Positions 1-14,500 of a stretch of 64,000 nt of DNA are shown here, piece after piece. The stretch is from Sorex araneus. Lineage: Eukaryota; Chordata; Mammalia; Eulipotyphla; Soricidae. Below the pieces are notes generated by a model. It saw only the letters and a program-made list of their open reading frames with translations. It did no database searches and was not told where the DNA came from. The position numbers and the translations under genes are program-made. The stretch spans positions 139,549,211 through 139,613,210 of the forward strand of contig NC_073304.1 in NCBI RefSeq assembly GCF_027595985.1. The letters run 5' to 3'. How positions within the stretch are numbered: position 1 is the stretch's first letter; every line of letters starts with the position of its first letter.

Positions 1-1971
1 AACCAACAGGGAGAGCTGCCAGGGCTCTCTCCTGGCCACCCCCCCACACACACCCGGCAGATATTTTTTTATAGTGAAGGACCTATACAAGGAAAATTAC
101 AAAACACTACTTCAAAAAATAAAGAAGGATACTAGGAAATGGAGACACATCCCCTACTCATGGATAGGGAGAATTAACATTGTCAAGATGGCAATACTCC
201 CCAAAGCACTATACAAATTTAATGTGGTCCCTATCAGGATACCCATGACATTTTTCAAAGAAATAGACAAAACACTCCTGAAATTCATATGGAACAATAA
301 ATCCCCACAAATAGCTAAAGCAATCCTTGGGAAAAAGAAGATGGGTGGCGTCACCTTACCCAACTTCAAACTCTACTACAAAGAAGTAGTAATTAAAACA
401 GCCTAGTGTTGGGCTAAAAACAGACCTGCAGACCAAGGGAACAGAGTTGAATATTCTGTCACAGACCCCCAAACATATGGCCACTTAATCTTTGACAAAG
501 GAACAAGAAATCTGAAGTGGAACAAGAAAAGCCTCTTCAACAAGTGGTGCTGGGAAAACTGGAAACCTACCTGCAAAGAAATGAACTCTGGCCTCTGTCT
601 AATGCCAAGCACAAAAGTCATATCAAAGTGGACTAAAGACCTAAGTATCAGACACAAAACTATAAGGTACATAGAGGAAAATGTAGGCAGAACTCTCCAT
701 GACCCTGAAGCTAAAAGCATCTGTAAGGATGAAACAGCACTGACCAAGCAAGTGGAAGCAAACATAAACAAATGGGACTACATCAAACTAAGAAGCTTCT
801 GCACTTCAAAAGAAACAGTGACCAAAATACAGAAAAAGCCCACAGAATGGGAAAGAATGTTTACCCAATACCCATCTGATAAAGGATTAATACAAGACAC
901 TAGTAGAACTGTATAAGAAAAAACCTCCAACCCCATCAAAAAATGAGGAGAAGAAATGAACAGAAGTTTCCTCAAAAAAGAAACACAAATGGCCAAAAGG
1001 AACATGAAAAAATGCTCCACATCACTAGTCATCAGGGAGATGCAAATCAAAACAATAATGAGGTATCATCTCACACCACAGAGACTGGCACACATTCAAA
1101 AGAACAAAAGCAACCAGTGCTGGCGTGCATGTGGGGAAAAAGGGACACTTCTTCACTGTTGGTGAGACTGCCGACTAGTCCAGCCTTTCTGGAAAACAAT
1201 ATGGACAGTCCTTTAAAAACTAGAAATTGAGCTCCATATGACCCTGCAATACAACTTCTGGGAATATATCCCAAGGATGCAAAAAAGCACAATAGAAATG
1301 ACATCTGTTCACTGCAGCACTGTTCACAACAGCCAAAATCTGGAAAAAACCCAAGTGACCTAGAACAGATGACTCGTTAAAGAAACTTTGGTACATCTAC
1401 ACAATGGAATACTATGCAGCTGTTAGGAGAGATGAAATCATGAAATTTGCTTATCAATGGATAGACATGGAGAGTATCATGCTAAGTGAAATGAGTCAGA
1501 AAGAGAGGGACAGACATAGAAGGACTGCACTCATTTGTGGAGTATAGAATAACATAACTTGAAGCTGACATCCAAGGACAGTAGATACCAGGGCCAGAGG
1601 ATTGCCCCATATCCTGCTTCATGAGCGGAGGGGAGAAGGCAGATGGAATAGAGAAGGGATCACTAAGAAAATGATGGCTGGAGGAATCAGTCGGGATGGA
1701 AGATGTGTGCTGAAAATAATGGACCAAACATGATGACCTCTTAGTGTCTGTATTGCAAGCCATAATGCCCAAAAGTAGAGAGAGAGTATGGGGAATATTG
1801 TCTGCCATGGAGGCAGGGGTAGGGTTGGAAAGTGGGGGTATACAGGGGATATTGGTGGTAGGGAATGTGCACTGGTGGAGGGATGGGTGTTTGATCATTG
1901 TGATTGTAACCGAAACACGAAAGCTTGTAACTATCTCATGGTGATTCAATAAAATTAAAAAAAAAAAAAAG
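1..1971 (+). mobile_element. L1 LINE: ORF2 C-terminal part, 3' UTR and poly(A)
   Basis: The segment is the 3' part of an L1 element cut by the left window edge. Translations in shifting plus-strand frames give the ORF2 C-terminal region: a stretch with WKHIPYSW-like and [14 protein letters not shown] motifs at 74-405, then pieces at 581-915 and 956-1160 ending in the [18 protein letters not shown] cysteine/histidine motif, then a WYIYTMEYYA-like relic near 1390-1430. In-frame stops (for example at about 403) and frameshifts make it non-coding. From about 1560 a non-coding 3' UTR runs to an AATAAAATT motif and an A-tail ending near 1971. The same 3' UTR family recurs many times in the window. 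Confidence 0.93.
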
Positions 1972-2177
1972 CTTGTTGAATAACAGCAAAGTTTTGGTTT
2001 ACCTTCTGTTTGGTTGGATCCATAGGTCTGCTATTAAACCATTGTTATTTTGGCTCTCCACATGAGCACTGATACAAACAGACTAGAGCTTAATTCTAAG
2101 ACATCACCAATTTGAAAGCAAAGGTAAGTTTTCATTTTCTGAGCACTGCTTAAGAAATTGTTCATCATATTTTGTTT

Positions 2178-2440
2178 GGGGGCTGGAGTGATAGCAGTGA
2201 TAGCATAGTGGTAGGGCGTTTGCCATGCATGTGGCCGACCCGGGTTATATTCCTCAGGCCCTCTCAGAGAGCCTGGCAAGCTACCGAGAGTATCTCACCC
2301 ATACGGCAGAGCCTGGCAAGCTACCCGTGGCTATTCAATATGCCAAAGAGAGTAGCAACAAGTCTCAAAATGGATACGGTACTGGTGCCTGCTCAAGCAA
2401 ATCAATGAGCAACAGGATGACAGTGATACAGTGACACAGT
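2178..2440 (+). mobile_element. Hybrid SINE (tRNA-like head, RTE-like body and tail), copy A
   Basis: The first ~75 bases are the same tRNA-like head as the abundant SINE, with box B-like GACCCGGGTT. The body then switches to a different sequence carrying two copies of GAGCCTGGCAAGCTACC (near 2270 and 2310). It ends with GAGCAAATCAATGAGCAACA and a short GTGATACAGTGACACAG tail instead of an A-tail. The doubled motif matches the RTE leader near 32.1 kb and the tail matches the RTE 3' end near 47.8 kb. Related copies lie at 10.8-11.1, 12.6-12.8, 18.2-18.4 and 21.2-21.4 kb. Confidence 0.8.
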
Positions 2441-2879
2441 CATTTTATTTCGATCGGAAAGTGGTTCCACAATTTAGTAGCAAAAATTGAAAGTATTAAA
2501 ATAACTTTTTTAAGACTCAAAAAGTCAAAAGAAGATACATAACTAAAACTTTCCTCACACTCTTGGGGTCAGACAGTACAACAGTCAGGGTACTTGCTTG
2601 CCTTGCATGCAGCCAACCTGGGTTTGGTCTTTGGCACCCCATACTGTCCTCTAAGTACTGACAGGAGTGGATCACAAGTGCAGAACCAGGAATAAGCCCT
2701 GAGCACCACCAGGTTTGGTACCAAAGCGAAAACAAATTAAAATAAATAAAATAAAAATCTTCCTACCACTATACATAAGTTGCCCCAAAGCAGTCAATAA
2801 TACTTAATAAAAGCACATATATACATATGACCCACCCCAACTTACCACATACACCATACTCAATTTCACATGTTCCCTA

Positions 2880-3062
2880 TTTTTTTTTTTTTTTTTTTTT
2901 TTTTGCTTTTTGGGTCACACCTGGCAATGCACAGGGGTTACTCCTGGCTCTGCACTCAGGAATTACTCCTGGCGGTGCTCGGGGCACCATATGGGATGCT
3001 GGGATTTGAACCCGGTTGCGTGCAAGGCAAACGCCCTACCCTCTGTGCTATCTCTCCAGCCC
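2880..3062 (-). mobile_element. SOR-type tRNA-derived SINE
   Basis: This is a full-length copy in reverse orientation. The T-run at 2880-2903 is the A-tail on the minus strand, followed by the GGGTCACACCTGGCAATGC block and ending in the complement of the GGGCTGGAG head. It is fairly well preserved, with intact box A and box B regions on the minus strand. Confidence 0.92.
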
Positions 3063-3154
3063 ATGTTCCCTATTTTAATTGAACAACAAACATATCTTGT
3101 TACAGGTATACTGATACAATATATACTGGTGCATAAAAAAAAATCCCCATTCAC

Positions 3155-3238
3155 AGTGTATGACTGAAACATAATCACAAAAGTTTGTAAGTCTGTAACT
3201 GTATCTCACAGTGATTCATTAAAGTAAAATTAAAAAAT
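3155..3238 (+). mobile_element. L1 3' terminal fragment
   Basis: A short piece resembling the last ~80 bases of the L1 3' UTR: a TATGACTGAAACATAATCA block, a GTAACTGTATCTCACAGTGA block and a TTAAAGTAAAATTAAAAAA end. It is 5'-truncated. Confidence 0.7.
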
Positions 3239-3289
3239 GTATATCCTCCTTCTTTGTTAAGGCTGTATCATATCTCTATACAGATAAAC

Positions 3290-4280
3290 CAATTTTGTTT
3301 GTTTAATTTGGGGTCATACTCAGGAGTGCTCAGGGCTTACTCAGGCCCTATGCTCAGAGATTACTCCTGGTGAGGCTTTGGGAACCATATGTAGTGCTAG
3401 GGAACAAATCTAAGTCGGCCATGTACAAAAAAAGCACCCTACCTACTGTACTATATGTCTGGTCCAATAAACCAATTTTTAACCAATCTCCTACAGAAAG
3501 ACATTTTAGGCTTTCTATTCATCCACACAGTGTTATCAACATTTTTATTATTACTGATCTCTTACATTTCAAAAATGGAAATATTTGTAGTTTGAATTCT
3601 CCCTTGAGGGGCAGAGGGTTGAAAGAAACTGGGGACACTGATGGAGTGAACTTAACACTGGTGATTGTTGTTGGAACACTGTATACCTAAAACTCAATCA
3701 TGAACATTTTTAAATCACAGTGCCTTGAAAAAAAAAACATAACATGTAAATTAAAAAACAAAAAGAAAAAAGAAGTATCCTTTAAGGGACTGAAGAGATA
3801 GTATGGTGGGTAAGGCACTTGCCTTTTACACCAGACCCAGGTTCAATCTGCATTACCAAATAGGGTCCCTGAAAGCTACCAGGAATGACTCCTGAGCACA
3901 GAGTCAACAATACGCCCTGAATGTAGTCAGGTGTGACCCAAACTACCCTCCCCTCAAAGAAATAAGTGTACTTTCAGGGTTGGAGTGAGAGTACAGTGGG
4001 TGCAAGCGACTAAACTGAGTTTGATCCCCAGCACCACATAAAGTCTCCTGAGTCCCACTAGAAATGATTGGTGAGTACAAAGGCATATGTGGGCCAAAAA
4101 CAAGAAAGGAAGGAAGGGTGGGATTTTTTAATCTTAAATAGTAAAAAATTTGCATACCCTATCATTCATGACAGCATTTGTCCAAAATTGTTCAACATAT
4201 TTTAAGCACTGTAGACACATAATAAAATTTGTATTTTATTTTGAGAACCTAAAGATATATTAGCTTTAATATAAAAGAAA
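3290..4280. repeat. Diverged SINE and L1 fragments left of DZANK1 exon 2
   Basis: No exon is visible. The segment holds an old minus-strand SINE (about 3305-3470), an old L1 3' UTR piece (about 3600-3735, plus) and two old plus-strand SINEs (about 3785-3950 and 3975-4110). Only scattered blocks such as ATATGGT-like and CCTGAGCAC-like motifs survive in them. This region should be DZANK1 intron, since the gene runs leftward from 5387. Confidence 0.6.
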
Positions 4281-4283
4281 ATT

Positions 4284-4449
4284 GGGGGCTGGAGCGATAG
4301 CACAGTGGGTAGGGCATTTGCCTTGCACACAGCGACACGGGTTCTAATCCCAGCATCCCATATGGTCCCCTGAGCACCGCCAGGGGTAATTCCTGAGTGA
4401 AGAGCCAGGAGTAACCCCTGTGCATCGCCGGGTGTGACCCCAAAAAAAA
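4284..4449 (+). mobile_element. SOR-type tRNA-derived SINE
   Basis: Full-length copy: GGGGGCTGGAGCGATAGCAC head, box B-like region slightly altered (CGGGTTCTAATCCC), body with GAGCACCGCCAGGGGTAAT, and GTGTGACCCC followed by a short A-tail. It lies in what should be the first large intron after the DZANK1 start exon. Confidence 0.92.
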
Positions 4450-6070
<1,621 letters not shown>

Positions 6071-6904
6071 GTGTGTGTGTGTGCCTCTAAGCGAGGCTCC
6101 CCTGCGCCCCTTGTGGTCCGCGTCCCCACGTTGCGGGCCGACACGCCAGGCGTGGGCTCTTGGAAAGCAGCAGCAGGAGGCCACGGGCTCCAGCACGATG
6201 GAGCAGCACCCAAGGGAGCACTAAGGAATGAGGGCGGCGTGGTTGAGAGAGGAGCCCTTATATTTTCAGCGAAATAAAAGTAAGTTGGAAATAGAAATAA
6301 CCGTCGAGAGAGTCGGTGGTCTGCTCCGGTCGGCCGAGGCGCTGAGGGAAAACACGTAGATAGACACACTGAGCCCAAACGTCCAGGGAGGCTCTGCGCG
6401 CCCCCTCCAGCTCTCCCCCCGACAGCCACCCAATCCGGCTCGCGCCCGAAAGGACAGGGTCGGCCTTCCGCTCCGCGCCGCGCGACCCCACCTCGCAGAC
6501 CGAGCCCCGCTCTCCGCCGCGGCTCCCACGCGCAGACCGGTTACCAGAGACGCCGCGGCAGCGCCCCGCCCACGCAGACGAGACCGCTGATTGGCGGGAG
6601 GCCGGCTTCCTGGCAACTGGCCCCGCCCGTCGCGGGTCTGGCCGCAGCGCCTTTTCTTTGTGAGTTTTCGACGGGGGGGGGGGCGGTCAAAAAATGGGAG
6701 TTTAAAAAAAAGACAAAAAACATAAAAGGTGGGGGCGGTATTCGATTCAAAGCGTAGGAGCCAGGTTCGTCGTTCCGGCCGGCACTGACGCTCTGGGAGA
6801 CTAAAGCGGAGCGGGCGCCACGCGGGCACCTTACGCCGAGAGAGCGGAAGGACCGGCTGCGACACGAGGAAGAAGGCCCCGCGGCCCGTCCGGGGACTTC
6901 CGGG

Positions 6905-6952
6905 CCGGCCCGCCGCCGCCGCCGCCGCTGCCGCCGCCGCCGCCACGTGAGC
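6905..6952. repeat. (CCG)n trinucleotide tract in the POLR3F leader
   Basis: About a dozen CCG units, interrupted by one CTG, lie 75-115 bases upstream of the POLR3F start codon. This is probably 5' UTR or core promoter. Confidence 0.8.
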
Positions 6953-7024
6953 ACACGCCCCCGCACCCACACACCCCCACACGCGCGCGCACACACACCC
7001 GCCCCCGTGGGAGAGCTGCGCTTC

Positions 7025-7086
7025 ATGGCTGACGTGAAGGTGAAGGTTCAGCCGCCTGACGCGGACCCGGTTGAAATAGAAAACAG
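7025..7086 (+). CDS. POLR3F: POLR3F coding exon 1
   Basis: Encodes codons 1-20 and two bases of codon 21. The ATG sits in CTTCATGGC with a G at +4, and the exon closes with AACAG|GTAACA. It lies inside the CpG island. Confidence 0.96.
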
Positions 7087-8452
7087 GTAACACTGTAAAT
7101 GACTGTTCTCCGGGGTCCGACGCCTCGGGGGCTGGCCGCAGCCGACACCTTCTGGGTGGACGCTAGAGCAAGTCCAGGGAGCCCGCAGAGTCGGGGGGCG
7201 GAGGCCGCTGAGGAAGCCAGAGCGCACTAGCGGCTGCCGGAGCGTCCCTTGGTGCGCCGCCGCCCGCGCGACGCTACCGGCGCGGACGGCGTGCTCCCCC
7301 ACGCACGTGTCAGCACACTGACCCGCGGATGCCGAGGCACGGCCTCTCGTGTAAAGGAAGAATGGGCCGAAGTCCGGGTGCAGTTTGTGATTACAGGGCG
7401 ACATCTGGCCAGTGGTCTGAGTGCAGCCTCTTCCGGTTTTGTAGTCTGCAGTGTGTGTTAATTTCATGGTCTTAACATCTGCCATCTGTTGAGAGGAACA
7501 TAGCATCTATGGTGACCCTGTGGCAAGCTGATGTATTATTGACTTCTTTGTTCGTTTTGGGAACCACTCCTCTCATGTTCAAGTGCCACATCCCCAGTTC
7601 TAAGTAGTAGTAGTTGTTGTTGTTGTTGTTTACAGGAATAATTACAAGAGCAAGTCCAAATTATCGTATCAAAATCTGCTTTGCTTCCAGAAGTGTCTAA
7701 TTGCCTTGTTTACAGCCTTAGTACTTCCCGATGCTTTGTATCTTCACCTTGTATATACTTGTTCCAGATGAAAATATTGGAGGTTTAGCATTAAGATATG
7801 TGTTTTCATTTGACTTCTATTTTATTTATTTATTTATTTATTTTGCTTTTTGGGTCACACCTGGCGATGCACGGAGGTTACTCCTGGCTCTGCACTCAGG
7901 AGTTATCCCTGGCAGTGCTCAGGGGACCGTATGGGATGCTGGGAATCGTACCTGGGTCGGCCGCATGCAAGGCAAATGCCCTGTCCACTGTGCTATTGCT
8001 CCAGCCCCGATTTCTATTTTAATTTTAAGTTCATGTTATTACTCAGAAGATACTGTTAGCAATAATAATGTAAATTTGTATTCTGAAAGACTCCCCACAG
8101 TATCATGCTTTAACTCACAATCATTAGAAACCCAAATAGTCAAATGTAGTTTTAAAAAAACACAATTTCAAAACTGTTCTGCTAACATTTTTACCCCATT
8201 GTCTCATGGAATAGGGGAGAGCACAAATAATATGAATGTCTTTGCTTCCAGGATTATAGAATTATGCCACCAATTCCCTCATGGAATTACAGATCAAGTA
8301 ATTCAAAATGAAATGCCTCATATAGAAGCCCAACAACGAGCTGTGGCCATCAATAGACTATTGTCCATGGTAAGTTGAATCTGACCAATGCTTTCAATTA
8401 TATTATGATTATTATTACTTCCTATTGTATTTCATGTAGTCATTTGGAAGGG

Positions 8453-8507
<55 letters not shown>

Positions 8508-11500
8508 GGGTCTCAGCCATACACAGCTATGCTCAGAGATTAAGCCTGGCATTGTGCTCCCAGATCACTCCTGGTTTTGAGGACTGTACGATGTGTCAGA
8601 GATTATGTCTGAGTTCACTACATGCAAGGCACATCCTACCCTCTTGACCATCTCTACAGCCCTTTCATGTAGCCAGTTGAAAATGTTATGTTGTAGCTGA
8701 TAAAAGACTCCAAACTGGGGCTGAGAGATCAGGTTGGGTACTTGCTTTGCACATGACCAAACTGAGTTTGAATGTGGCACCCCGTATGGTACCCCAAGCA
8801 TGGTCAGGAGTGATCCTGAGCACAGAGACATGGCTAAGGATACCTGAGCACTAATGGGTTTCACCCCAAACCAAACAATCAAGAAAGATTCTAGACTTTA
8901 GGACCAGAAAGTTAGTATAGCAGATAAGGCTCTTGCTTTGCATACTGATGATCTGGGGTCAATCACCAGCTCCCCACTCACTTGGTCCCCCAAGCCTGCC
9001 AGGAATAATCCCTGAGCACAGAGCCAAAAGTAAGTCCTGAGCACAGCCAGATGTGGCCAATACAAAAAAAAAAAAAAAGTTCCTAAACTAAGAGCTATCT
9101 TAAATGTGCCTAAACTGAGGAGAGAAGAAATAAGCACATTGCTTTACGGTGAAGTAACTATATAATGTTCTCTGGGTTCCAACGGAGAACTATACAATAA
9201 CTGTTTATTAACCCGATTGTCATTATAATACACGGTTCACATACTCAATAGTTTGTTTCTCCTTTTGTTTGCTTTCTACTGCTGTTGTTGGACCAGTCAT
9301 CATAAAATGCTCACCTCCTCCCCACCAAATTTTTCTACAAGCTGTCTCAGAACCAGTTTATCAAGATGCTCCACATAGCCAACCCAGGCTCAGTCCCTAG
9401 CACCCAGCACCACATATGGTCCCCTGAGCCCTGCCAGGATGAAGTTTTGAGCACCATCAGATATAGGTTTCCTACCCCCAAAAAAACCAGATAGCATATA
9501 TAAGCTTTGCAGACCGTGTAGTTTTTGTTATAACTGTTCAGCTCTGTACGTACTTTCAGTTCATACATGAATAAATTGATGTGGTTATGTTCCTGTAAAA
9601 CTTTCTTCCTAGGGGCTGGAGCAATAGCACAAAAGGTAGGGCATTTGCATTGCACGTGGCTGACCTGGGTTCTATTCCCAGCATCCCATATGGACCCCTG
9701 AGCACCGCCAGGGGTGATTCCTGAGTGCAGAGCCAGGAGTAACCCCTGTGCTTCACCAGGTGTGACCCAAAAAGAAAAACAAAAAAAGCACTTTATTACT
9801 AAAAATAAGTAGGGGATCAGATTGCTGACCCTCATTCAAAACAAGGATAAAGGACTATTGCAGACATTTAGTCCGTTTCGGAGGTAAAGTTCTTCAAGTA
9901 GAAGAAGTCTCTTCCAAGACCCACATATCAGTGAAATAAAATTGAAAATTCAGAGCTAGACCCTCAGGTATATGGCCAGGTAATCTTCGATAAAGGAGCA
10001 AAAAATATGAAGAGGAGCAAGAAAAATCTCTTCAATAAGTGGTGCTGAGAAAACTGGTCAACTGAAAAAAAATAAAGTAAACTCAGACCTCTTTCTAACA
10101 CCATGCACAAAAGTCAAAATGGATTCATGACCTCACTATGAGACCTGAATCTGTAAGTTCATAAAGTGAAACAGAACTCTTCATAATATTGATACTAGGG
10201 ACATGTTTAAGGCCGAAACACTACTAACCAGACAAGTGGATGCAAAGATAAAAAAAAATGAGAGTACATTAAACTAAGAAGTTTCTGCACCTCAGAGGAA
10301 ATCATGAACAGAATATAAAGACAGCCCAAAGATTGGGAGATACTATTTGTTCACCACTAATGCTATAGAGGGCTAATATCCAAGGTATCTAATGCACTTA
10401 AGAACTTCACGAGGGCTGGAGTGATAGCACAGTGGGTAGAGCGTTTGCCTTGCACACGGCCAACCCCAGTTCGGTTCCCAGCATCCCATATGGTCACCCG
10501 AGCACCGCCAGGAGTAATTCCTGAGTGCATGAGCCAGAAGTAACCTGTGTGCATTGCCAGGTGTGACCCAAAAAGCAAAAAAAAAAAAAAAAAAGAAAGA
10601 AAATAACTGGGAGTTAAGATCATCACCGTCGGGGCTGGAGCGATAGCACAGCGGGTAGGGCGTTTGCCTTGCAGCAGCCTACCTGGGTTCGATTCCCAGC
10701 ATCCCATATGGTCCCCCAGCACCGCCAGGGTAATTGCTGAGTGTAGAGCCAGGAGTAACCCCGGTGCATCGCTGGGTGTGACCTGAAAAGCAAAAAAAAA
10801 AAAAAAAATCACTGTCGTCATCATCATCCCGTTGATCATCGAATTTCTTGAGTGGTCTTAGTAACGTCTCCATTCGTCCTAGCCTTGAGATTTTAAAAGC
10901 CTCTCTCTACTTGTCCTTTCCAATGGTGCCACATTGGAGGCTTTTTCAGAATCAGGGGAATGAGACCCATCATTGGTACTGGTTTTGGCATATGAATACA
11001 CCATGGGGAGTTTGTGAGGCTCTCCCATGTAGGCAGGAAACTCTCGGTAGCTTGCCAGGGTCTCCCAGAGGGAGAACTAGGCTATAAGATGTCTCCTTCC
11101 GGGAGGTTGGTTTTATAGTCTCTGGATGTTGGCCATTGATGGGATTGCAGGGGGGGTAGGGGGGGTGTTGTGTGCACGCGCAGTCCCTGGGTGTGACCAC
11201 CTAGATACTGGAAAATGGGGAATCTGGGCAGAAGAGGCCCAGTCCCAATCCAAACAGGCTTGGAGGTCTCAGCCCCAGGCCCCGCACATCTGGGTTCCTC
11301 TGCCAGTTCCTTCATGCATGAAGCTCGTCTGAACGTGTGGAGAGGGGCCTTGAGCTTGGCTGTGGCTACGCTCCGGAGGTTTTCAGCCTTGGGAGCTCTG
11401 CTCTAGGCGGGGAGGGAAACTGAAACCACCCCCTCCTAGGGGCCTGGGGGAAAACAGCCAGGCATGGGGGCAAGATACTCTCTGTTAGGATAGATTTTAA

Positions 11501-14500
11501 GAATAATTCACTTTCGGGGCCGGAGTGATAGCACAGCAGGTAGGGCGTTTGCCTTGCACACGGCTGACCCGGGTTCGATCCCCGGCATCCCATATGGTCC
11601 CCCAAGCACCGCCAGGAGTAATTCCTGAGTGCAAAGCCAGGAGTAACCCCTGAGCATCGCTGGGTGTGATCCTCCCCCCCAAAAAAAAAGCAAAATAATA
11701 ATAATAATAATAATAATAATTCACTTTCTTTTCTTTTAAACCTTAGGGTCAGTTGGACCTTTTAAGGAGCAGTACAGGCCTCCTGTATAGAATAAAGGAT
11801 TCTCAGAATGCTGGGTAAGCACCTACTCTTTTTTTTTTAATTAGAGAAAATCTAATTATTACAAAAGTCCTATGTTTCATGGGGCCAGTAATTTGGTACA
11901 GACTTACATAGTGTAAACATCCATGCCTCGTATCATGGTTTCTGTTTTTCAGTGGTAACTGCCTTTAATAATTTGGCAAATATCTTTAGTTCTAAGCCTA
12001 TATAAATATATGCAGATACTTATCTGTTTATATACTACACGTTTATCTGTTCATATACTACACATAATCTCTATTTTTTTTTTTTTATACAAAAAATGAG
12101 ATCATGCTTTATATACTGTTTGCAGTTTGTCTCCTTACATTTACTGTGCCTAGATATCTTTTCATTCTGGTCCTTACAGCCCTGTCTTTTGTAGGTAAGT
12201 CCTTTTAGTCAATATATCAGTCTATTGACCTTTATGCTAATTTACAATCATGTAGATCAGTAGATTAGCCTATACCCCTTTGCCCTTTTAATTCTACTTT
12301 ATTCTCCTGCAGTAAAATGAAAGGATCAGATAACCAAGAAAAACTAGTATATCAAATAATAGAGGATGCTGGAAACAAAGGTAAGCATGAGAAAGTAAAA
12401 ATACTGTTTTGAGCCCAGATGTCAGGACTGGCTTCTTTGGTGGAGATGACTGTGCAGAGTGAGCTGCCTCGGGTATTAAAGGGGAGATGAGTGTAACACA
12501 CAAAATAACATAGATGCTTAGGACATCCAGGAGCAGTACAGTCATTGCCTCATTTGGTTGCTCTGGGCAGGAATGGAAAGAAATACCTGAATTCTGAACT
12601 ACATGAATGTATTGTAGCACTGTCATCCCGTTGTTCATTGATTTGCTAGAGCAGGCACCAGTAACATCTCCATTGTGAGACTTGTTACTGTTTTTGGCAT
12701 ACTGAATACGCCATGGGTAGCTTGCCAGGCTCTGCCGTGCAGGCGGGATACTCTAGGTAGTTTGCCCAGCTCTTCTGAGAGGGAGGAATCGAACCTGGGT
12801 CAGCCACATGAATGTATTATATATGCAAAATAAAATAATGGGGTTTTTTTGTTTTGTTTTATTTTTGGTTTTGGTTTATTTTTGAGGGATTGGCTTTCAG
12901 TCAGAAGACCTGGAACTTCTGGTAGTTAAATGTGATAACCCAACAATACAGTTCTTTGAGGACCCACACTGTGGTGCCAGGAGGCACTCCAGAGTTGCTC
13001 AGGGTTCCTTCAGGCCGCATCCAAGTAGTACTTACATCCAGCAGAGCTTGGAGGACCAAGTAATTCTGGGCATTCAGTCAGGGTCAGCCTTAGCCCCAGT
13101 ACTATCCCTCTGACCTAAAACTTGAGAGTTTTGTAAATTATTTCTAAACTACTGATCAAACTAGGATCAAGGAATCTGATCCAATTTGATCCCTGGTTTA
13201 GAAAGGAAGCCTAGCTTTCTTTATCTTTTCTGTCAGTTGTGAACAACATCTCTGAGGTTTTTGCAGAAACTACAGAGATGTTTAATGCCATGTTGATAAG
13301 ATAGGTCCCTCCACAGCTATTTAATTCCTCTCCTATTCCATTCAAAAAACTATTTAGATTGCTATCATTAGTCTGTTCAATTGTTTTTGTTTTGTTTATT
13401 TGATTTGGGTGTCCGGCCACTCCCAAGAATGCTCAGAGATCACTTTTGGCAGTACCCAGGGGACTCACGGATTGAATCTATATCAGCCACATGCAAAGGA
13501 AGTACCCTGCCACTGTACTCTCTCTCTAGCACTGCACTTAATCTATTTGAGTGATTGATTCTAACTTCTGGTGTTAACAATTATGTATTAACTTGAGATC
13601 ATTTGGTTTCTATGATTATCATTTAAATAAAGATTTAACAATGAACACATGAAAAAGTCATTCTATTAAAAAATAATTTTTCTGGACTGGAGAGATAACA
13701 GAGGGTAGACTGCTTGCCTTGCCTATGGCCAACAAGGATTGGTCCCCAGCATCCCATATGGTCCCCTGAACCCATCAGGAATTATCCCTTAGCACAGAGC
13801 AAGGAGTAAGCTGGCATGGCAAAAAAAAATTGCTCCAAATTCTTTAAAAGAATAAGTATTCTCATTTCATTATGCCTCTACTTTGAACAGAAAATAGGGA
13901 AATGGAACTGAAGAAGTAAATGGTGCAGAGTGAGGAGTAGGCCCTGAGGCACAGCCTAGGTGTAACCCAACCCCACGCCACCCCCCCAGCATCCAAAAAA
14001 CTCAAGATTTTTCTTCTATTACAAAATTACGCTTTTCATATGTATTTTTATTTGTAAGGAAGACCTCCCTGGTAAGTACTAAGTGTCTGGGCTCCTCTCA
14101 GCCTTGTCTGAGAATCCAGATACTTGGGGAGACCAGGGCCATGCCTTTTGGTGAGGTGGGGGGTGGAGGGGAGAATGCAGTGCCAGGGATTGAACTTGGG
14201 TCCTGGTGCATATATTTGAATCATCTTTATGGGCCCTTTTTCATGTTTTTCCCCCATTTTGTTTTTGTGGTACCAGAGATCAAACTCACAACCTCACAAT
14301 GTAAGGCAAATACTCAGCCCATGAGTTCGTCCTCAGCCCATTAAATGTTTTTAAAAGGTATAACAGGGGCTGGAGCGATAGCACAGCGAGTAGGGTGTTT
14401 GCCTTGCATGCGGCCAACCTGGGTTCGATTCCCAGCATCCCATAGGGTCCTCCAAGCACCCCCAGGAGTAACCCCTAGGCATCGCCGAGTGTGACTCAAA

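Larger units (their letters stand above)
6080..7380. promoter_or_regulatory. CpG-rich bidirectional promoter of DZANK1 and POLR3F
   Basis: A sharply GC- and CpG-rich block starts at about 6080 inside AT-rich surroundings and ends at about 7380. It lies between the DZANK1 start exon on the minus strand and the POLR3F ATG at 7025, so one island serves both. Visible elements include an inverted CCAAT box (ATTGG, 6590-6594) fused to GCGGGAGG, an ETS/GABP-type ACTTCCGG (6896-6903), an E-box CACGTG at about 6953, and a (CCG)n tract (about 6910-6950) just upstream of the POLR3F ATG. No TATA box is evident. Transcription starts cannot be placed from sequence alone. Confidence 0.8.

Noticed and set aside
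6266..7093. A 275-codon minus-strand frame in the CpG island, and similar frames at 53440-54246
   Set aside because: Long frames are expected by chance in GC-rich promoters. Composition is low-complexity and no family resemblance is seen.
7731..8378. A 215-codon open frame that includes POLR3F exon 2
   Set aside because: It only reads through intron 1 and a reverse SINE into exon 2. Splice sites and the conserved N-terminus from 7025 define the real gene.
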